DNA of 34,344 bases. Source: Gemmatimonadota bacterium. GTDB lineage: Bacteria; Gemmatimonadota; Gemmatimonadetes; Gemmatimonadales; Gemmatimonadaceae. Positions 13,525 through 22,214 of this stretch are shown one piece after another (position 1 is the stretch's first letter; every line of letters starts with the position of its first letter). Under the pieces are notes generated by a model. The model was not told the DNA's origin, did no database searches, and worked only from the letters and a program-made list of their open reading frames with translations. Position numbers and translations under genes: made by a program. Where the stretch lies: positions 1-34,344 of the forward strand of contig JAQBPY010000309.1 in NCBI GenBank assembly GCA_028287285.1. Reading direction: 5' to 3'.

Positions 13525-16254
13525 TCAGCCGCCTCCCGTGGTGGCAAAGATGGCCTGCAAGTCGGCGGCAGTGCGTGCGTCACGACGCGCGCGCCGCGCG
13601 TATTCTCCACCCGGATCGATATCGAGCACCCGAGCCCAGCGTATCGCCGCATCGCGGTAGCGCTTCTGGTCGTTCAGCAACACGCCGTCGTAGTACAGCG
13701 CGCCCACGTGCGATGGATCGAAGCGCAGGATGCGACGGAAGGCGTTGCGCGCCTCCTCCGATTTGCCAAGCGCGATGAGTGTTTCACCGAGTGCGAGCAT
13801 GGCTTCGAAGTGATACGGGTCGCGCTCGAGCAAGGCGATGAGCTGTGAGAGCGCATCTTTCGCGTGGCCGGCCGCGCTGCGTACGGACGCCAGCTCGAGC
13901 GTCGCCTCCGCGTAGGTGGGAACGGCGTCGAGCGCGGCGATGAGCTGTTGCTCGGCTTCGCGCAGCTGCCCCTTTGAGCGCAGTACCCGCGCCAGCTGAA
14001 AGCGCACGACGGCGAGGTCACCGTCGAGCTCCAGCGCCCGCCTGTATGCTACGATCGCCCCCTCGTTGTCGCCAAGCGAGCGGGCGATGTCACCCATGCG
14101 CTGGTGGACGTCCGGCCGTTGCGGCGCGAGCATGCGTGCCTGCTTCAATGCCGCGAGCGCTGACGCCGGATCGCCCGTATCCGCGCGTGCCGCCGCGGCC
14201 AGCATCACGATGTCGACGTCGAGCGGCGCCGCCTCGAACAGCGCTTCCGCAATGGGGCTCGCCTCCCGCGCGCGGTGCATGGCAAGCAGGGACCACGCCT
14301 CGCCCTTTCGTGGCCGAACGGCATCCGGCGCGGCCATGCGAGCCTCGCGAAAGCGTTCGATGGCCTCACCATGCAGCCCCTGACGCGCGTAGATCTCGCC
14401 AAGGAGCGTATATCCCTCCGTGCTCGGTGCCCCGCGCGACATGGCCCGACTCACCTCCGCCGCGGCGCGGTCCATCATGCCCATTCCCAGGTAGTCCGCC
14501 GCCATGCCGTACGGATCGCTGCCCGATTCCGGGCGCGGTTCCGCCTCTCGGCGCGCTGTTGGCGCGAGCGAGACGAACAATGAATCGAGCACGTTCGCAT
14601 CGAACGCAAAATCCTCGACCGCATCAACCGTCCGCTCGATTGCGCCGACGTCGGGCTTGATGGAAAGATCCGGATTCTCGTACTCCAGGTCGATGGCGAG
14701 ATCGAACTTCTGCGAGACGTAGTAGGGATCGAGCTCCAATGCGCGCTTCGTCTCGCGCAGCGCACCTTCGAAGTCGCCGAGGTTGGAGAGTGTGAAGCTG
14801 AGGTTGTAGTGCGCTTCCGCAAAATCCGGCCTGGACTGCACCGCGCGCGCGAACGCATTTCGCGCGTCAGCGAACCGGCGGAGCTCAGCCAGCACCACGC
14901 CAATGCCGTTCCACGCCGACGCATCCTCCGGTGCGGCCTGGAGCACGCTGCGATAGGCTTCGAGCGCAAGCTGGAAGCGCCTGGCCTTGCTTAACAGGAG
15001 GGCCAGGTTGAGTCGGGCTTTCGCGAACGTTGGCTGATACCGCAGCGCATTCCAGAACGCGTCAATGGCGCCCTCGACGTCGCCAGTGTGGTACCTGGCA
15101 ACGCCAAGGTTGTTGTGCGCGAGCGAGTAGCTGTCGTCGGCCTGCACGGCGCGGTGATAACTCTCGAGCGCTTCGGCAAAAAGGCCCTCCTGATGCAGCG
15201 CCACGCCCCGCTCGTTCCACAGCTTGGGACTGATGGGGGTGAGCGCGAGCAGCTCGTCATACAGCACCACCGCGGCCTTTGGCTCGCGGCGCAGGAGGTG
15301 TACTTCAGCCATGGCCTGGAGCACCAGCTGGCGGTCTTCGCCGCGCTCCAGCGCCTTCGTGTATTCGCGGAGCGCTTCTCCGTAGTAGCCCTTTTGCCGG
15401 AAGGCGAGGCCGAGGTTGTATTGCGCGAGCTGTCCTTCGCGCATGACCTCCATGGCCTGTGCGCGCGCGGTGGAAACGCGCATCGAGGAGCGTACGGGTG
15501 TTTGGTGACTGTCCCTCGGACTGGCCCGGCGATCCTCGATGGCAAGGTTGGCCTGGGCGCGCGACAACGTGGGATTCAGCTGAATGGCACGGCGCGTGAC
15601 CTCGCGCGCTTCTTCATGCATGCCCAGGTCGCCGAGCACGAACCCCATGAGATAGTAGGCGTCGGGATTCTGCGGATTCAGCTCGACCGCGCGACGGAGC
15701 GCCGCCAGTGATCCCTCGCTCACGCCCCGGTTATACAGCACTTCGCCCACGTAGAAGCTCACCACGGAGCTCGCCGGATCGAGCGTGAGTGCGCGCTCGA
15801 GGTAGCTCAGTGCCTTGTCGAGATCCCCATTGGTCCGCTCGGCGAGGCCCAACTGCACCAGCGCACCGATATCGGTGGGATGATACCGCAACAATTCTGT
15901 GAATTCCTGTACGGCATCCGCCGTCTGGCCAAGCAGCGCATGCGTGCGCCCCAGCTCCCAGCGCGCCTCTCGGTCATCAGGGCGCGCACGAAGCCGTTCA
16001 ACCAGCTCCGCCACGCGCTTGTCGTAATAGCCCGTGTTGAAGTACGCGATCTCCAGGTTGCGCTGCGCCACCTGCATCTTTGCGTCCAGCTCGAGTGCGC
16101 GCATGAGCGCACTGACGGCTTCCTCGTAGAGGCCCTTCTTGTAGTACAGGACCCCAAGGTTGTTGTGCGCACCCGCGTCGGAAGGGTCGATACGCCGCGC
16201 GAACGACCGCAGGGCATCGCGGTCGCGCTCGGAGGTCATCACGGATGCGGTCAT
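13525..16254 (-). CDS. Large TPR-repeat scaffold protein (909 aa)
   Basis: This 909-residue protein is built almost entirely of TPR-like repeats. Examples are HNNLGVLYYKKGLYEEAVSA near the N-terminus, AQYNLGLAFRQKGYYGEALR near residue 300 and HNNLGVARYHTGDVEGAIDA near 380. ALGKSEEARNAFRRILRFDP lies near 850. Two interruptions without clear TPR signature occur, around residues 245-285 (serine/arginine-rich) and 535-600 (containing EYENPDLSIKPDVG). There is no signal peptide or transmembrane helix. It is probably a cytoplasmic scaffold for the chemosensory/GTPase proteins encoded on both sides. The ATG at 16254 lies 21 nt after cheC; an in-frame ATG at 16239 is an alternative. Confidence 0.87.
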   Translation of the reverse strand: MTASVMTSERDRDALRSFARRIDPSDAGAHNNLGVLYYKKGLYEEAVSALMRALELDAKMQVAQRNLEIAYFNTGYYDKRVAELVERLRARPDDREARWELGRTHALLGQTADAVQEFTELLRYHPTDIGALVQLGLAERTNGDLDKALSYLERALTLDPASSVVSFYVGEVLYNRGVSEGSLAALRRAVELNPQNPDAYYLMGFVLGDLGMHEEAREVTRRAIQLNPTLSRAQANLAIEDRRASPRDSHQTPVRSSMRVSTARAQAMEVMREGQLAQYNLGLAFRQKGYYGEALREYTKALERGEDRQLVLQAMAEVHLLRREPKAAVVLYDELLALTPISPKLWNERGVALHQEGLFAEALESYHRAVQADDSYSLAHNNLGVARYHTGDVEGAIDAFWNALRYQPTFAKARLNLALLLSKARRFQLALEAYRSVLQAAPEDASAWNGIGVVLAELRRFADARNAFARAVQSRPDFAEAHYNLSFTLSNLGDFEGALRETKRALELDPYYVSQKFDLAIDLEYENPDLSIKPDVGAIERTVDAVEDFAFDANVLDSLFVSLAPTARREAEPRPESGSDPYGMAADYLGMGMMDRAAAEVSRAMSRGAPSTEGYTLLGEIYARQGLHGEAIERFREARMAAPDAVRPRKGEAWSLLAMHRAREASPIAEALFEAAPLDVDIVMLAAAARADTGDPASALAALKQARMLAPQRPDVHQRMGDIARSLGDNEGAIVAYRRALELDGDLAVVRFQLARVLRSKGQLREAEQQLIAALDAVPTYAEATLELASVRSAAGHAKDALSQLIALLERDPYHFEAMLALGETLIALGKSEEARNAFRRILRFDPSHVGALYYDGVLLNDQKRYRDAAIRWARVLDIDPGGEYARRARRDARTAADLQAIFATTGGG

Positions 16255-16275
16255 GACATTTGTCGCAATGCCACC

Positions 16276-16896
16276 TTACGCGACGCGAATGGCGCGCATG
16301 ATGGCCTGCAGCGATGCCGGGTCCGGAAGCAGCAGGAAAAACCCCCGGAGCTTCTCACCCACATCGTGCATGAAGAATTCGCTCTCCACGCAGAACACGT
16401 AATCCTTGTCCGTGCCGAACTGGAGGTACGCCGTGGTGAGGACGGCGGTGCTCATGTCGATGGCGAGCGTTGGCGGCGACGGGAGCAGCATCATGCCCAT
16501 GAAGTCGCTGAGCGCATTCATGTACGCGCTGCTGAGGATATTCCCCGCCTCCTTGATGGCGGACTGCTCCATCTCCCCCAGCTCGGTGCTGGAGCCCGGT
16601 GGACGCCGGAGCATCATCTCGGCCAGACGGCTCGCGGTGGGTTTCGGGAATACGAGCAGCGTGCGGCCAGTGAGGTCGCCCATCATGTGCATGAGCACCG
16701 CGGCAACCGGCTCCTCCGGATCGGCGAGCTGCGGAGGCACCTCCTCGAGTCGCGTCACGTTGATCGTCGGCACGCTGATCATGATCGTGCTGTTGATCAT
16801 CTGCGAGAGTGCCGTGGCGGCGTGGCCGGCGCCGATGTTGGCGACTTCGCGCAACGCATCGAGCTGCAGCGCCTTCAGCGAGCGAATGTCTTCCAT
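16276..16896 (-). CDS. cheC: CheC-family CheY-phosphate phosphatase
   Basis: This is 206 residues. Two copies of the CheC active-site helix with conserved Glu and Asn are present: REVANIGAGHAATALSQM near residue 16 and AIKEAGNILSSAYMNALSDF near 112. CheC dephosphorylates CheY-P and, in B. subtilis, binds CheD and controls its activity. Both cheY and cheD are in this operon. The ATG lies 12 nt after the cheA stop, and the length is typical of CheC. No CheX-like truncation is seen. Confidence 0.94.
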   Translation of the reverse strand: MEDIRSLKALQLDALREVANIGAGHAATALSQMINSTIMISVPTINVTRLEEVPPQLADPEEPVAAVLMHMMGDLTGRTLLVFPKPTASRLAEMMLRRPPGSSTELGEMEQSAIKEAGNILSSAYMNALSDFMGMMLLPSPPTLAIDMSTAVLTTAYLQFGTDKDYVFCVESEFFMHDVGEKLRGFFLLLPDPASLQAIMRAIRVA

Positions 16897-16908
16897 GGAA
16901 GGGTTCCG

Positions 16909-18861
16909 TTAAAGGAGACTGCTGACATCGAGAATGAGCGCCGGTGCACCGTCGCCGAGAATTGTAGCTCCGCTGAAGAGCGAGCGGGCGTCCTGCGCGC
17001 CGTCGAATTGCTTGACGACGATCTCCTGCTGACCCACGAGTGCATCCACCACGAGCGCCGCGCGGCGCTCTGCCAGCTCCACGATGACGACCTGCTCCCG
17101 CCCCGTTGCGTCAGGGCCGGAATATTCCACCAATGTCCTCAACCGGAATATCGGCAGAACTTCGTCTCGTAGCACAAGCACGTTACTGCCTTGCAGCACC
17201 TGAATGAGCGCTGGCCGAAGCTCGACGGTTTCGCTGACGTGCGTCATGGGCACGGCGTACGTCTCGTCGCCAATGCGGGCAAGCAGCGACCTGACGATGG
17301 CCAGGGTGAGGGGCAGCCGAAGCGTGACGGTCGTTCCTTCGCCCGGCACGGAGCGGATGTCCACGGATCCGCCAAGCGCACGAACGCGATTGTACACGGC
17401 ATCCACCCCCACGCCGCGCCCGGAAAGGTCCGTCACCCGCTCAGCCGTGGAAAACCCGGCGCGCGAGATGAGCTTCATCAGCTCGTCGTCAGAGAGCTCC
17501 GTGCGGCTTTGCTCGATCAATCCGTGCTCCTGCGCACGAGCCAGCACCCGGGCGCGATCGATGCCGCGGCCGTCGTCGGTCACCCGAATGGCCACCGCCG
17601 AGCGATCGCGAAGCGCGCTCAGCGTGAGACGGCCGGCGGCCGGCTTGCCCTTCGCGAGCCGGTCTGCCGGCAGCTCGATACCGTGATCGACGGCATTCCT
17701 GAGCAGGTGCACGATGGGGTCGCCCACTTCATCCAGCATCGAGCGGTCGAGCTCCACTTCCTTTCCCACGATCGCGAAATCGACTTCCTTGCCCACCGAT
17801 CGCGCCGCATCGCGGACAAGCCGCGGAAAGCGATCGAATACCTGCCACACTGGTACCATGCGGCTGGTCATGATCTCGTCCTGCAGGTCGGCAATGAGGC
17901 GAGAGGCCTGGGCCACGGTATCCACGAGGACCGCGTCTTCACTCGCGCCCGCAATCTGCAGCAGGCGACCTCGCGTGATCACCAGCTCGCCAATGAGGTT
18001 CATCAGGTTGTCCAGCCTGCGCAGGTCGATGCGTACGCTGCGCTGCTGCCTGATGCCCGTGGGCTCCGGCACGGCAGCACCGGGCATGCTGAGTCCCGTA
18101 CCCTGTGCAAGCTCGGCGACGTTGAACTCCATGGTCTGATGGGGAATCTCCGTGGGCGGCTCATCCTCGCCCAGGCGGACTTCCTTCACATCGCCTGCCT
18201 TCTCGAGCACCGCACGCACATCCTCCAGCGACTCGGAGGTGTGCAGCCTGATCGCAAAGTCGTGATCGAAGTCATCGGCCTGCATCGCCTCGAGCGACGG
18301 CGAGCACGCCACCACATCGCCGAGCTTCTTCGCGGCCTGGACGGCGAGAAACGCGCGCACGCCCTTGAGTGGTGTGCCTTGCACCAGGCGAATGCGCACC
18401 AGCAGACCTTCTCCACCGGGAGCGACGGCCGACCAGCCGCTTTCCTCGGTAAGTGCGGCCATCGCGCGTGACTTCCGTGAATGCACGTCGGTGCTCTCGG
18501 CATGGAGCCGCTGGACCATGCCGCCAACGTCCGTATCGGCCTTGCCCTCCACCGAGTCTTCAATTGCGCGTTCCAGCAGGTCCGCCGACTGAAAGAGCAG
18601 CTCCATCAATACCGCATCGACGGCGCGTGTGCCGCGGCGCACGTTGTCGAGCAGCGTCTCCATCTCGTGCGAGAGCGTGGAGACGGACGTGTATCCCATC
18701 GTCGCACTCATGCCCTTGATCGTGTGCACGCCACGAAAGATCGCGCTCACCGGCTCGTCGCCACCCGTCCCGCGCTCGAGCGCCAGGAGCGAGTGGTTGA
18801 TGGCCGACACGTGCTCGCGACTCTCCGTAAGAAAGAGCTCGGCGTACTGTGCGTTATTCAC
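16909..18861 (-). CDS. cheA: CheA chemotaxis histidine kinase
   Basis: This is 650 residues with all five CheA domains in order. P1 has phospho-acceptor H46 (GVHTIKGMSATMGY) and P2 is a CheY-docking-like domain (~150-235). P3 is a dimerisation domain near RQQRSVRIDLRRLDNLMNLI. The P4 ATPase has N-box HLLRNAVDHGIELP, DDGRGID and GRGVGVDAV, and P5 is CheW-like (~520-650, ETYAVPMTHVSETVEL). It phosphorylates CheY and CheB under receptor/CheW control. The GTG start lies 12 nt downstream of cheY. No receiver domain is fused, unlike FrzE or many alternative-function CheA proteins, so this resembles a flagellar/B. subtilis-type kinase. Confidence 0.97.
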   Translation of the reverse strand: MNNAQYAELFLTESREHVSAINHSLLALERGTGGDEPVSAIFRGVHTIKGMSATMGYTSVSTLSHEMETLLDNVRRGTRAVDAVLMELLFQSADLLERAIEDSVEGKADTDVGGMVQRLHAESTDVHSRKSRAMAALTEESGWSAVAPGGEGLLVRIRLVQGTPLKGVRAFLAVQAAKKLGDVVACSPSLEAMQADDFDHDFAIRLHTSESLEDVRAVLEKAGDVKEVRLGEDEPPTEIPHQTMEFNVAELAQGTGLSMPGAAVPEPTGIRQQRSVRIDLRRLDNLMNLIGELVITRGRLLQIAGASEDAVLVDTVAQASRLIADLQDEIMTSRMVPVWQVFDRFPRLVRDAARSVGKEVDFAIVGKEVELDRSMLDEVGDPIVHLLRNAVDHGIELPADRLAKGKPAAGRLTLSALRDRSAVAIRVTDDGRGIDRARVLARAQEHGLIEQSRTELSDDELMKLISRAGFSTAERVTDLSGRGVGVDAVYNRVRALGGSVDIRSVPGEGTTVTLRLPLTLAIVRSLLARIGDETYAVPMTHVSETVELRPALIQVLQGSNVLVLRDEVLPIFRLRTLVEYSGPDATGREQVVIVELAERRAALVVDALVGQQEIVVKQFDGAQDARSLFSGATILGDGAPALILDVSSLL

Positions 18862-18873
18862 CCGCCGTCAGCG

Positions 18874-19236
18874 TTACCCCAACACGCGCTGCACGGCTTC
18901 GAGCACACGGCTCGGCTGGAATGGCTTGACGACAAAATCCTTGGCGCCCGCCTGGATCGCTTCGACCACGAGCGCCTGCTGGCCCATTGCGCTGCACATC
19001 AGCACCTTGGCGCCCGAGTCGAACTTGCAGATCTCCCGCACGGCGTCGATGCCGCCCATGTCCGGCATCACGATGTCCATCGTGACGAGATCCGGCCGCA
19101 GCTGCTTGTACTTTTCCACCGCCTGCACACCCGTTTCCGCTTCTCCCACGATCTCGAACCCTGCCTGCTGCAGGATGTCGCCGACCATGGTGCGCATGAA
19201 TATCGCGTCGTCGCAGATCAGAACCGTATGACTCAC
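18874..19236 (-). CDS. cheY: CheY single-domain response regulator
   Basis: This 120-residue receiver domain has acidic pair D9/D10, phospho-acceptor D54 (LVTMDIVMPD), S82 in place of the conserved Thr/Ser and K104 (VVKPFQ). The sequence strongly resembles B. subtilis-type CheY (FMRTMVGDIL, TGVQAVEKYK). It starts with GTG 11 nt after the upstream cheW stop, preceded by AAGGGGG as ribosome-binding site. It is the likely output of CheA, with CheC as phosphatase. The target, a flagellar switch or a polarity module, is not encoded here. Confidence 0.95.
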   Translation of the reverse strand: MSHTVLICDDAIFMRTMVGDILQQAGFEIVGEAETGVQAVEKYKQLRPDLVTMDIVMPDMGGIDAVREICKFDSGAKVLMCSAMGQQALVVEAIQAGAKDFVVKPFQPSRVLEAVQRVLG

Positions 19237-19247
19237 TCGATGCCCCC

Positions 19248-19703
19248 TTAGAGCAGTACCTGCGTCACCAACGCCTGAATGTCCACGACGATGACGACGT
19301 CGTCACCGAGCTGGCCCAACCCCCGTACGAGCCCCCGGGGCGCATCCACCGCGCCGCCGGCCGCCCCCATCTGTTCCTCCGTAATCGCCTGCACGTCCAG
19401 CACTTCGTCCACCGCCACCCCCACGACTCTTGCACCATGGGTCGCCAGAATGATGGAGCCATCCCGCACCATGGGCCGCGTTGCGTCGAGGCGCACACCG
19501 AGGTCGAGCACCGTGACGATCGTTCCCCGCAGGTTGATCAGCCCCTGCACGTGCGCCGGCGCACCAGGGAGGCGCGTGGCTCGCCGGTAGGGAATTATCT
19601 CCCGGACCGCCGCGATGTCACATCCATACGTCCGCTCGGCCACCCGGAACAGGAGTGTCCGTGCAGCCGCTCGTACCTCAGGAATCGTCTCGGAAGAAGC
19701 CAA
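19248..19703 (-). CDS. cheW: CheW-type chemosensory coupling protein
   Basis: This is about 151 residues from a TTG start at 19703. The CheW domain is clear: TLLFRVAERTYGCDIAAVRE, then HVQGLINLRGTIVTVLDLG and VVGVAVDEVLDVQ. The TTG lies inside the 3' end of rluD, 26 nt overlapping, with GGAG 4 nt upstream as ribosome-binding site. An ATG further upstream at 19739 is less likely because it adds non-conserved residues. It links the rluD end of the housekeeping block to the chemosensory block and couples receptors to the CheA encoded two genes on. Confidence 0.9.
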   Translation of the reverse strand: MASSETIPEVRAAARTLLFRVAERTYGCDIAAVREIIPYRRATRLPGAPAHVQGLINLRGTIVTVLDLGVRLDATRPMVRDGSIILATHGARVVGVAVDEVLDVQAITEEQMGAAGGAVDAPRGLVRGLGQLGDDVVIVVDIQALVTQVLL

Positions 19704-20673
19704 AGTACTCCAGCGGATCTGTATCGGCCAACACTGCATCCTCTCCGGCCGCACTCGCCAACGAGCGTCGCAAATCATCCGGCAAAAGCGACTTCAACTC
19801 CACCTGCTCTCCAGAGGCGGGATGACGAAACCGCAGCCACGCCGCATGCAGAAAATGACGCTTGGGCGGCAGGTCCACGAGCTTCCGGCCTCCCCCTCCC
19901 CCATATGTATCATCGCCCACCACCGGGTGGCCGACCGACGACAAGTGCACTCGAATCTGGTGCGTGCGGCCCGTATGCAGATGCGCCCGCAACAGATCCA
20001 CTGAATCGAACCGCGCCAGCCGCACAAAGTCCGTGCGCGCCGCCCTCCCCGTACTGACGATTGCCATCCGCTTTCGGTCTCGCGGATCCCGGGCAATGGG
20101 TTTGTCCACACTGAGGGTATCGGCATCCAGATGGCCCCACGAGAGCGCGGCATACCGTCGCACGATCTCCCGTTTTGCCATGGCGGCGCCCAGAATACGG
20201 TGCGCACGATCGGTCTTGGCCACCAGCAGCAGGCCGGACGTCTCCTTGTCGAGACGATGGACGATGCCCTCCCGATCCTCGCCGCCAAGCTCCGACAGCT
20301 CCCCGCCACGCCCCTTGAGGGCATTCACGAGCGTGCCGCTCCAGTTCCCCGGCGCCGGATGCACCACCATTCCGGCGGGCTTGTCCACAACCAGCACCTC
20401 GTCGTCCTCGAAGGCGATGGACAGCGGAATGTCCTCCGCAATTACTGGTCGTGCAGTAGGTGGGGCGATGTCCACGAGCACCCGGTCGCCGGACGCGGGC
20501 CTGTAACTCGCACGCTCGGCGTGGCCATTCACCGACACCTGCCCGTTGGCGATGAGCGTTGCCGACTGGGTGCGCGACAGATCGAGCGCACCGGCAATGA
20601 ACAGGTCCAGCCGTTGCGCGTCGGCCGGGGCCAGTAGCTCATGCCGGCCCGGCGAGGCGCCGGCGGCGCTCAC
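19678..20673 (-). CDS. rluD: RluD/RluA-family rRNA pseudouridine synthase
   Basis: This is 331 residues. The N-terminal S4 RNA-binding domain is QRLDLFIAGALDLSRTQSAT plus GQVSVNGH. The catalytic domain has VVDKPAGMVVHPAPGN, the active-site HRLDKETSGLLLVAKT with D142, and GRTHQIRVHLSSVGHPVVGD. It isomerises uridines in 23S rRNA; RluD acts on helix 69, but the exact site cannot be told from sequence alone. It follows lspA, the same order as in many bacteria (lspA-rluD). The start is GTG at 20673, overlapping the lspA2 stop (GTGA). Confidence 0.94.
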   Translation of the reverse strand: MSAAGASPGRHELLAPADAQRLDLFIAGALDLSRTQSATLIANGQVSVNGHAERASYRPASGDRVLVDIAPPTARPVIAEDIPLSIAFEDDEVLVVDKPAGMVVHPAPGNWSGTLVNALKGRGGELSELGGEDREGIVHRLDKETSGLLLVAKTDRAHRILGAAMAKREIVRRYAALSWGHLDADTLSVDKPIARDPRDRKRMAIVSTGRAARTDFVRLARFDSVDLLRAHLHTGRTHQIRVHLSSVGHPVVGDDTYGGGGGRKLVDLPPKRHFLHAAWLRFRHPASGEQVELKSLLPDDLRRSLASAAGEDAVLADTDPLEYFGFFRDDS

Positions 20674-21230
20674 GCGTCCGCCCTGGGCACGTCCGCGGCA
20701 ACAGGACGTTGCTCGGCAACGGCCATCGCCCGTCGCTGCTCCATGTCCTCGCGCGACAGGGACCACGCCAGCGCAATCGCACCCACGGTCACTGCGGAAT
20801 CTGCGACGTTGAACGTCCAGAACCGGATGTTGCCGTATCCGATGTCGATGAAGTCGACCACACCGCGCGGCGACCGGATCCTGTCGATGAGATTTCCCGC
20901 CGCCCCGCCCCATGCAAGTCCCAGCGCCATGATCCGCGCGCCGTCGCCGGCTCGCCCCGCCGATCCGGTCATGCGGTAAAGGCGCCAGAGAACCACCAGC
21001 GCCACTACGGCGAACGCGCCAAAGAGGATGCGTGAGTAGGCACCCAGCGAGATGCTGAATGCCGCACCGGTGTTGTACGCGAGCGTGAAGCGCACCACGT
21101 CCCCAATGATGCGATGCGGCACGTACCGCGGCGCAAGCATCTGCTCCGCGAGCAGCTTGGACAGCAGATCGATTGCGACGACGACCATTGCCGTGCTCCA
21201 GAACAGACGCGCCGGATGCCGGTCGTCCAC
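20670..21230 (-). CDS. lspA: Lipoprotein signal peptidase LspA, second tandem copy
   Basis: This is about 186 residues from GTG 21230. Four transmembrane helices are visible (FWSTAMVVVAIDLLSKLLA, LFGAFAVVALVVLWRL, IMALGLAWGGAAGNLI, ADSAVTVGAIALAWSL). The signature motifs YNTGAAFSIS, GNLIDRIRSPRGVVDFIDIG and FNVADSAVTVG are intact, including both catalytic aspartates. It cleaves signal peptides of diacylated prolipoproteins in the inner membrane. It starts 11 nt after the first lspA and overlaps rluD (GTGA). The upstream open frame beyond 21230 is only overlap with the first lspA. Sequence divergence from copy 1 implies an old duplication or acquisition. Confidence 0.9.
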   Translation of the reverse strand: MDDRHPARLFWSTAMVVVAIDLLSKLLAEQMLAPRYVPHRIIGDVVRFTLAYNTGAAFSISLGAYSRILFGAFAVVALVVLWRLYRMTGSAGRAGDGARIMALGLAWGGAAGNLIDRIRSPRGVVDFIDIGYGNIRFWTFNVADSAVTVGAIALAWSLSREDMEQRRAMAVAEQRPVAADVPRADA

Positions 21231-21241
21231 GTGCGGCGCGG

Positions 21242-21799
21242 TCAGACGAGATCTCCCTGCTCGGAGATGCCCGCCGCTGCCGGTACCGCCAGCGCCGCGC
21301 GTCTCTCGTTCGCCATGGCCACACGATCTTCCTGCCACAGGACCCACGCGAGCAGGATGGCGCCCACGCTCACGGCCATGTCCGCCACGTTGAACGTGGG
21401 CCAGCGTGCATCACCGATGCCTACGTCGAGAAAGTCCACCACGCCCATTTCCGAGCGCAGCCTGTCGAGCAGGTTGCCCAATGCCCCCGCGCACACCATG
21501 GAAAGTGCGAAGGTACGCGGCAGGTCGCCGCGCGTCGTGGAGAGATACAGCCTGCCCAGGATCACCAGCGCAATGATCGTGAGCGCGGTGAATATCCATC
21601 GCGACTGCGAGCCGAGGTTGAGCCCGAACGCCGCTCCCGGATTGTAGACGAGCGTCAGGCGCAGCCACGTACCGGCCACATCGTGCGGAATGCGTTGCGG
21701 CGACAGCATCCGCTCGGCCATTCCCTTGGTGACGACATCGGCAGTGGCGATGGCCGCAAGAACGGGCCAGAAGACCGTGCCGTTACTTCGACTTTGCAT
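21242..21799 (-). CDS. lspA: Lipoprotein signal peptidase LspA, first tandem copy
   Basis: This is 185 residues from ATG 21799, overlapping the dksA-like stop by 17 nt. Four predicted transmembrane helices carry the family motifs YNPGAAFGLNLG, GALGNLLDRLRSEMGVVDFL and FNVADMAVSVG, with both catalytic aspartates present. The reaction is processing of prolipoproteins (type II signal peptidase, globomycin target). A second complete lspA follows immediately. Both copies appear functional, so they may differ in substrate preference or act redundantly. Confidence 0.92.
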   Translation of the reverse strand: MQSRSNGTVFWPVLAAIATADVVTKGMAERMLSPQRIPHDVAGTWLRLTLVYNPGAAFGLNLGSQSRWIFTALTIIALVILGRLYLSTTRGDLPRTFALSMVCAGALGNLLDRLRSEMGVVDFLDVGIGDARWPTFNVADMAVSVGAILLAWVLWQEDRVAMANERRAALAVPAAAGISEQGDLV

Positions 21800-22211
21800 C
21801 TTCCTCGCGCTGCTTGCACTGGATGCAGAAGCGGGCGTGCGGCAATGCATCGAGTCGCTCGAAGGCGATGTCCTGGCCGCAGTTGTGACACTTGCCGAAC
21901 GTCTCGGGCGACCGGTACAGCCGGCGAAGCGCTTCGTCGATGTGCCAGAGGAAACGACCTTCCTGACTCGCAAAGAGGAACGCCTTTTCGCGCTCCATCG
22001 CGTCAGTACCCTGGTCGGCCATGTGGAACGAATAGCTGCTCAGGTCTCCATCGGCTTCCTGCGACGTTGCGCCAAACGCCTCATCGTAGTGGCCGAGCTC
22101 CTTGAGCACGCGCTTGCGCTCGTCCATCAACCGCTTCTCGAAGTGCTGCAGCTGCTTCTTGGGCATCGCCTTGGGCTTTGCCGCCTTGGTCGCGCTCTCT
22201 GACGTGGCCAT
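21783..22211 (-). CDS. DksA/TraR-family zinc-finger transcription factor
   Basis: This is 142 residues with a lysine-rich N-terminus (KAAKPKAMPKKQLQHFEKRL), a helical hairpin and a C4 zinc finger CHNCGQDIAFERL-CIQCK. The family binds the RNA polymerase secondary channel and modulates initiation, often with ppGpp. The coiled-coil region lacks an obvious DxxDxA tip as in E. coli DksA, so a general TraR/DksA-like or RNAP-binding role is safer than naming dksA. It lies 3 nt after ileS and overlaps lspA, a conserved neighbourhood (ileS-dksA/traR-lspA) in many bacteria. Confidence 0.88.
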   Translation of the reverse strand: MATSESATKAAKPKAMPKKQLQHFEKRLMDERKRVLKELGHYDEAFGATSQEADGDLSSYSFHMADQGTDAMEREKAFLFASQEGRFLWHIDEALRRLYRSPETFGKCHNCGQDIAFERLDALPHARFCIQCKQREEDAKSK

Positions 22212-22214
22212 GTG

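Noticed and set aside
17191-18471. 426-codon plus-strand open frame opposite cheA
   Set aside because: It is fully inside cheA, His/Arg-rich and without a domain, so it is a shadow frame.
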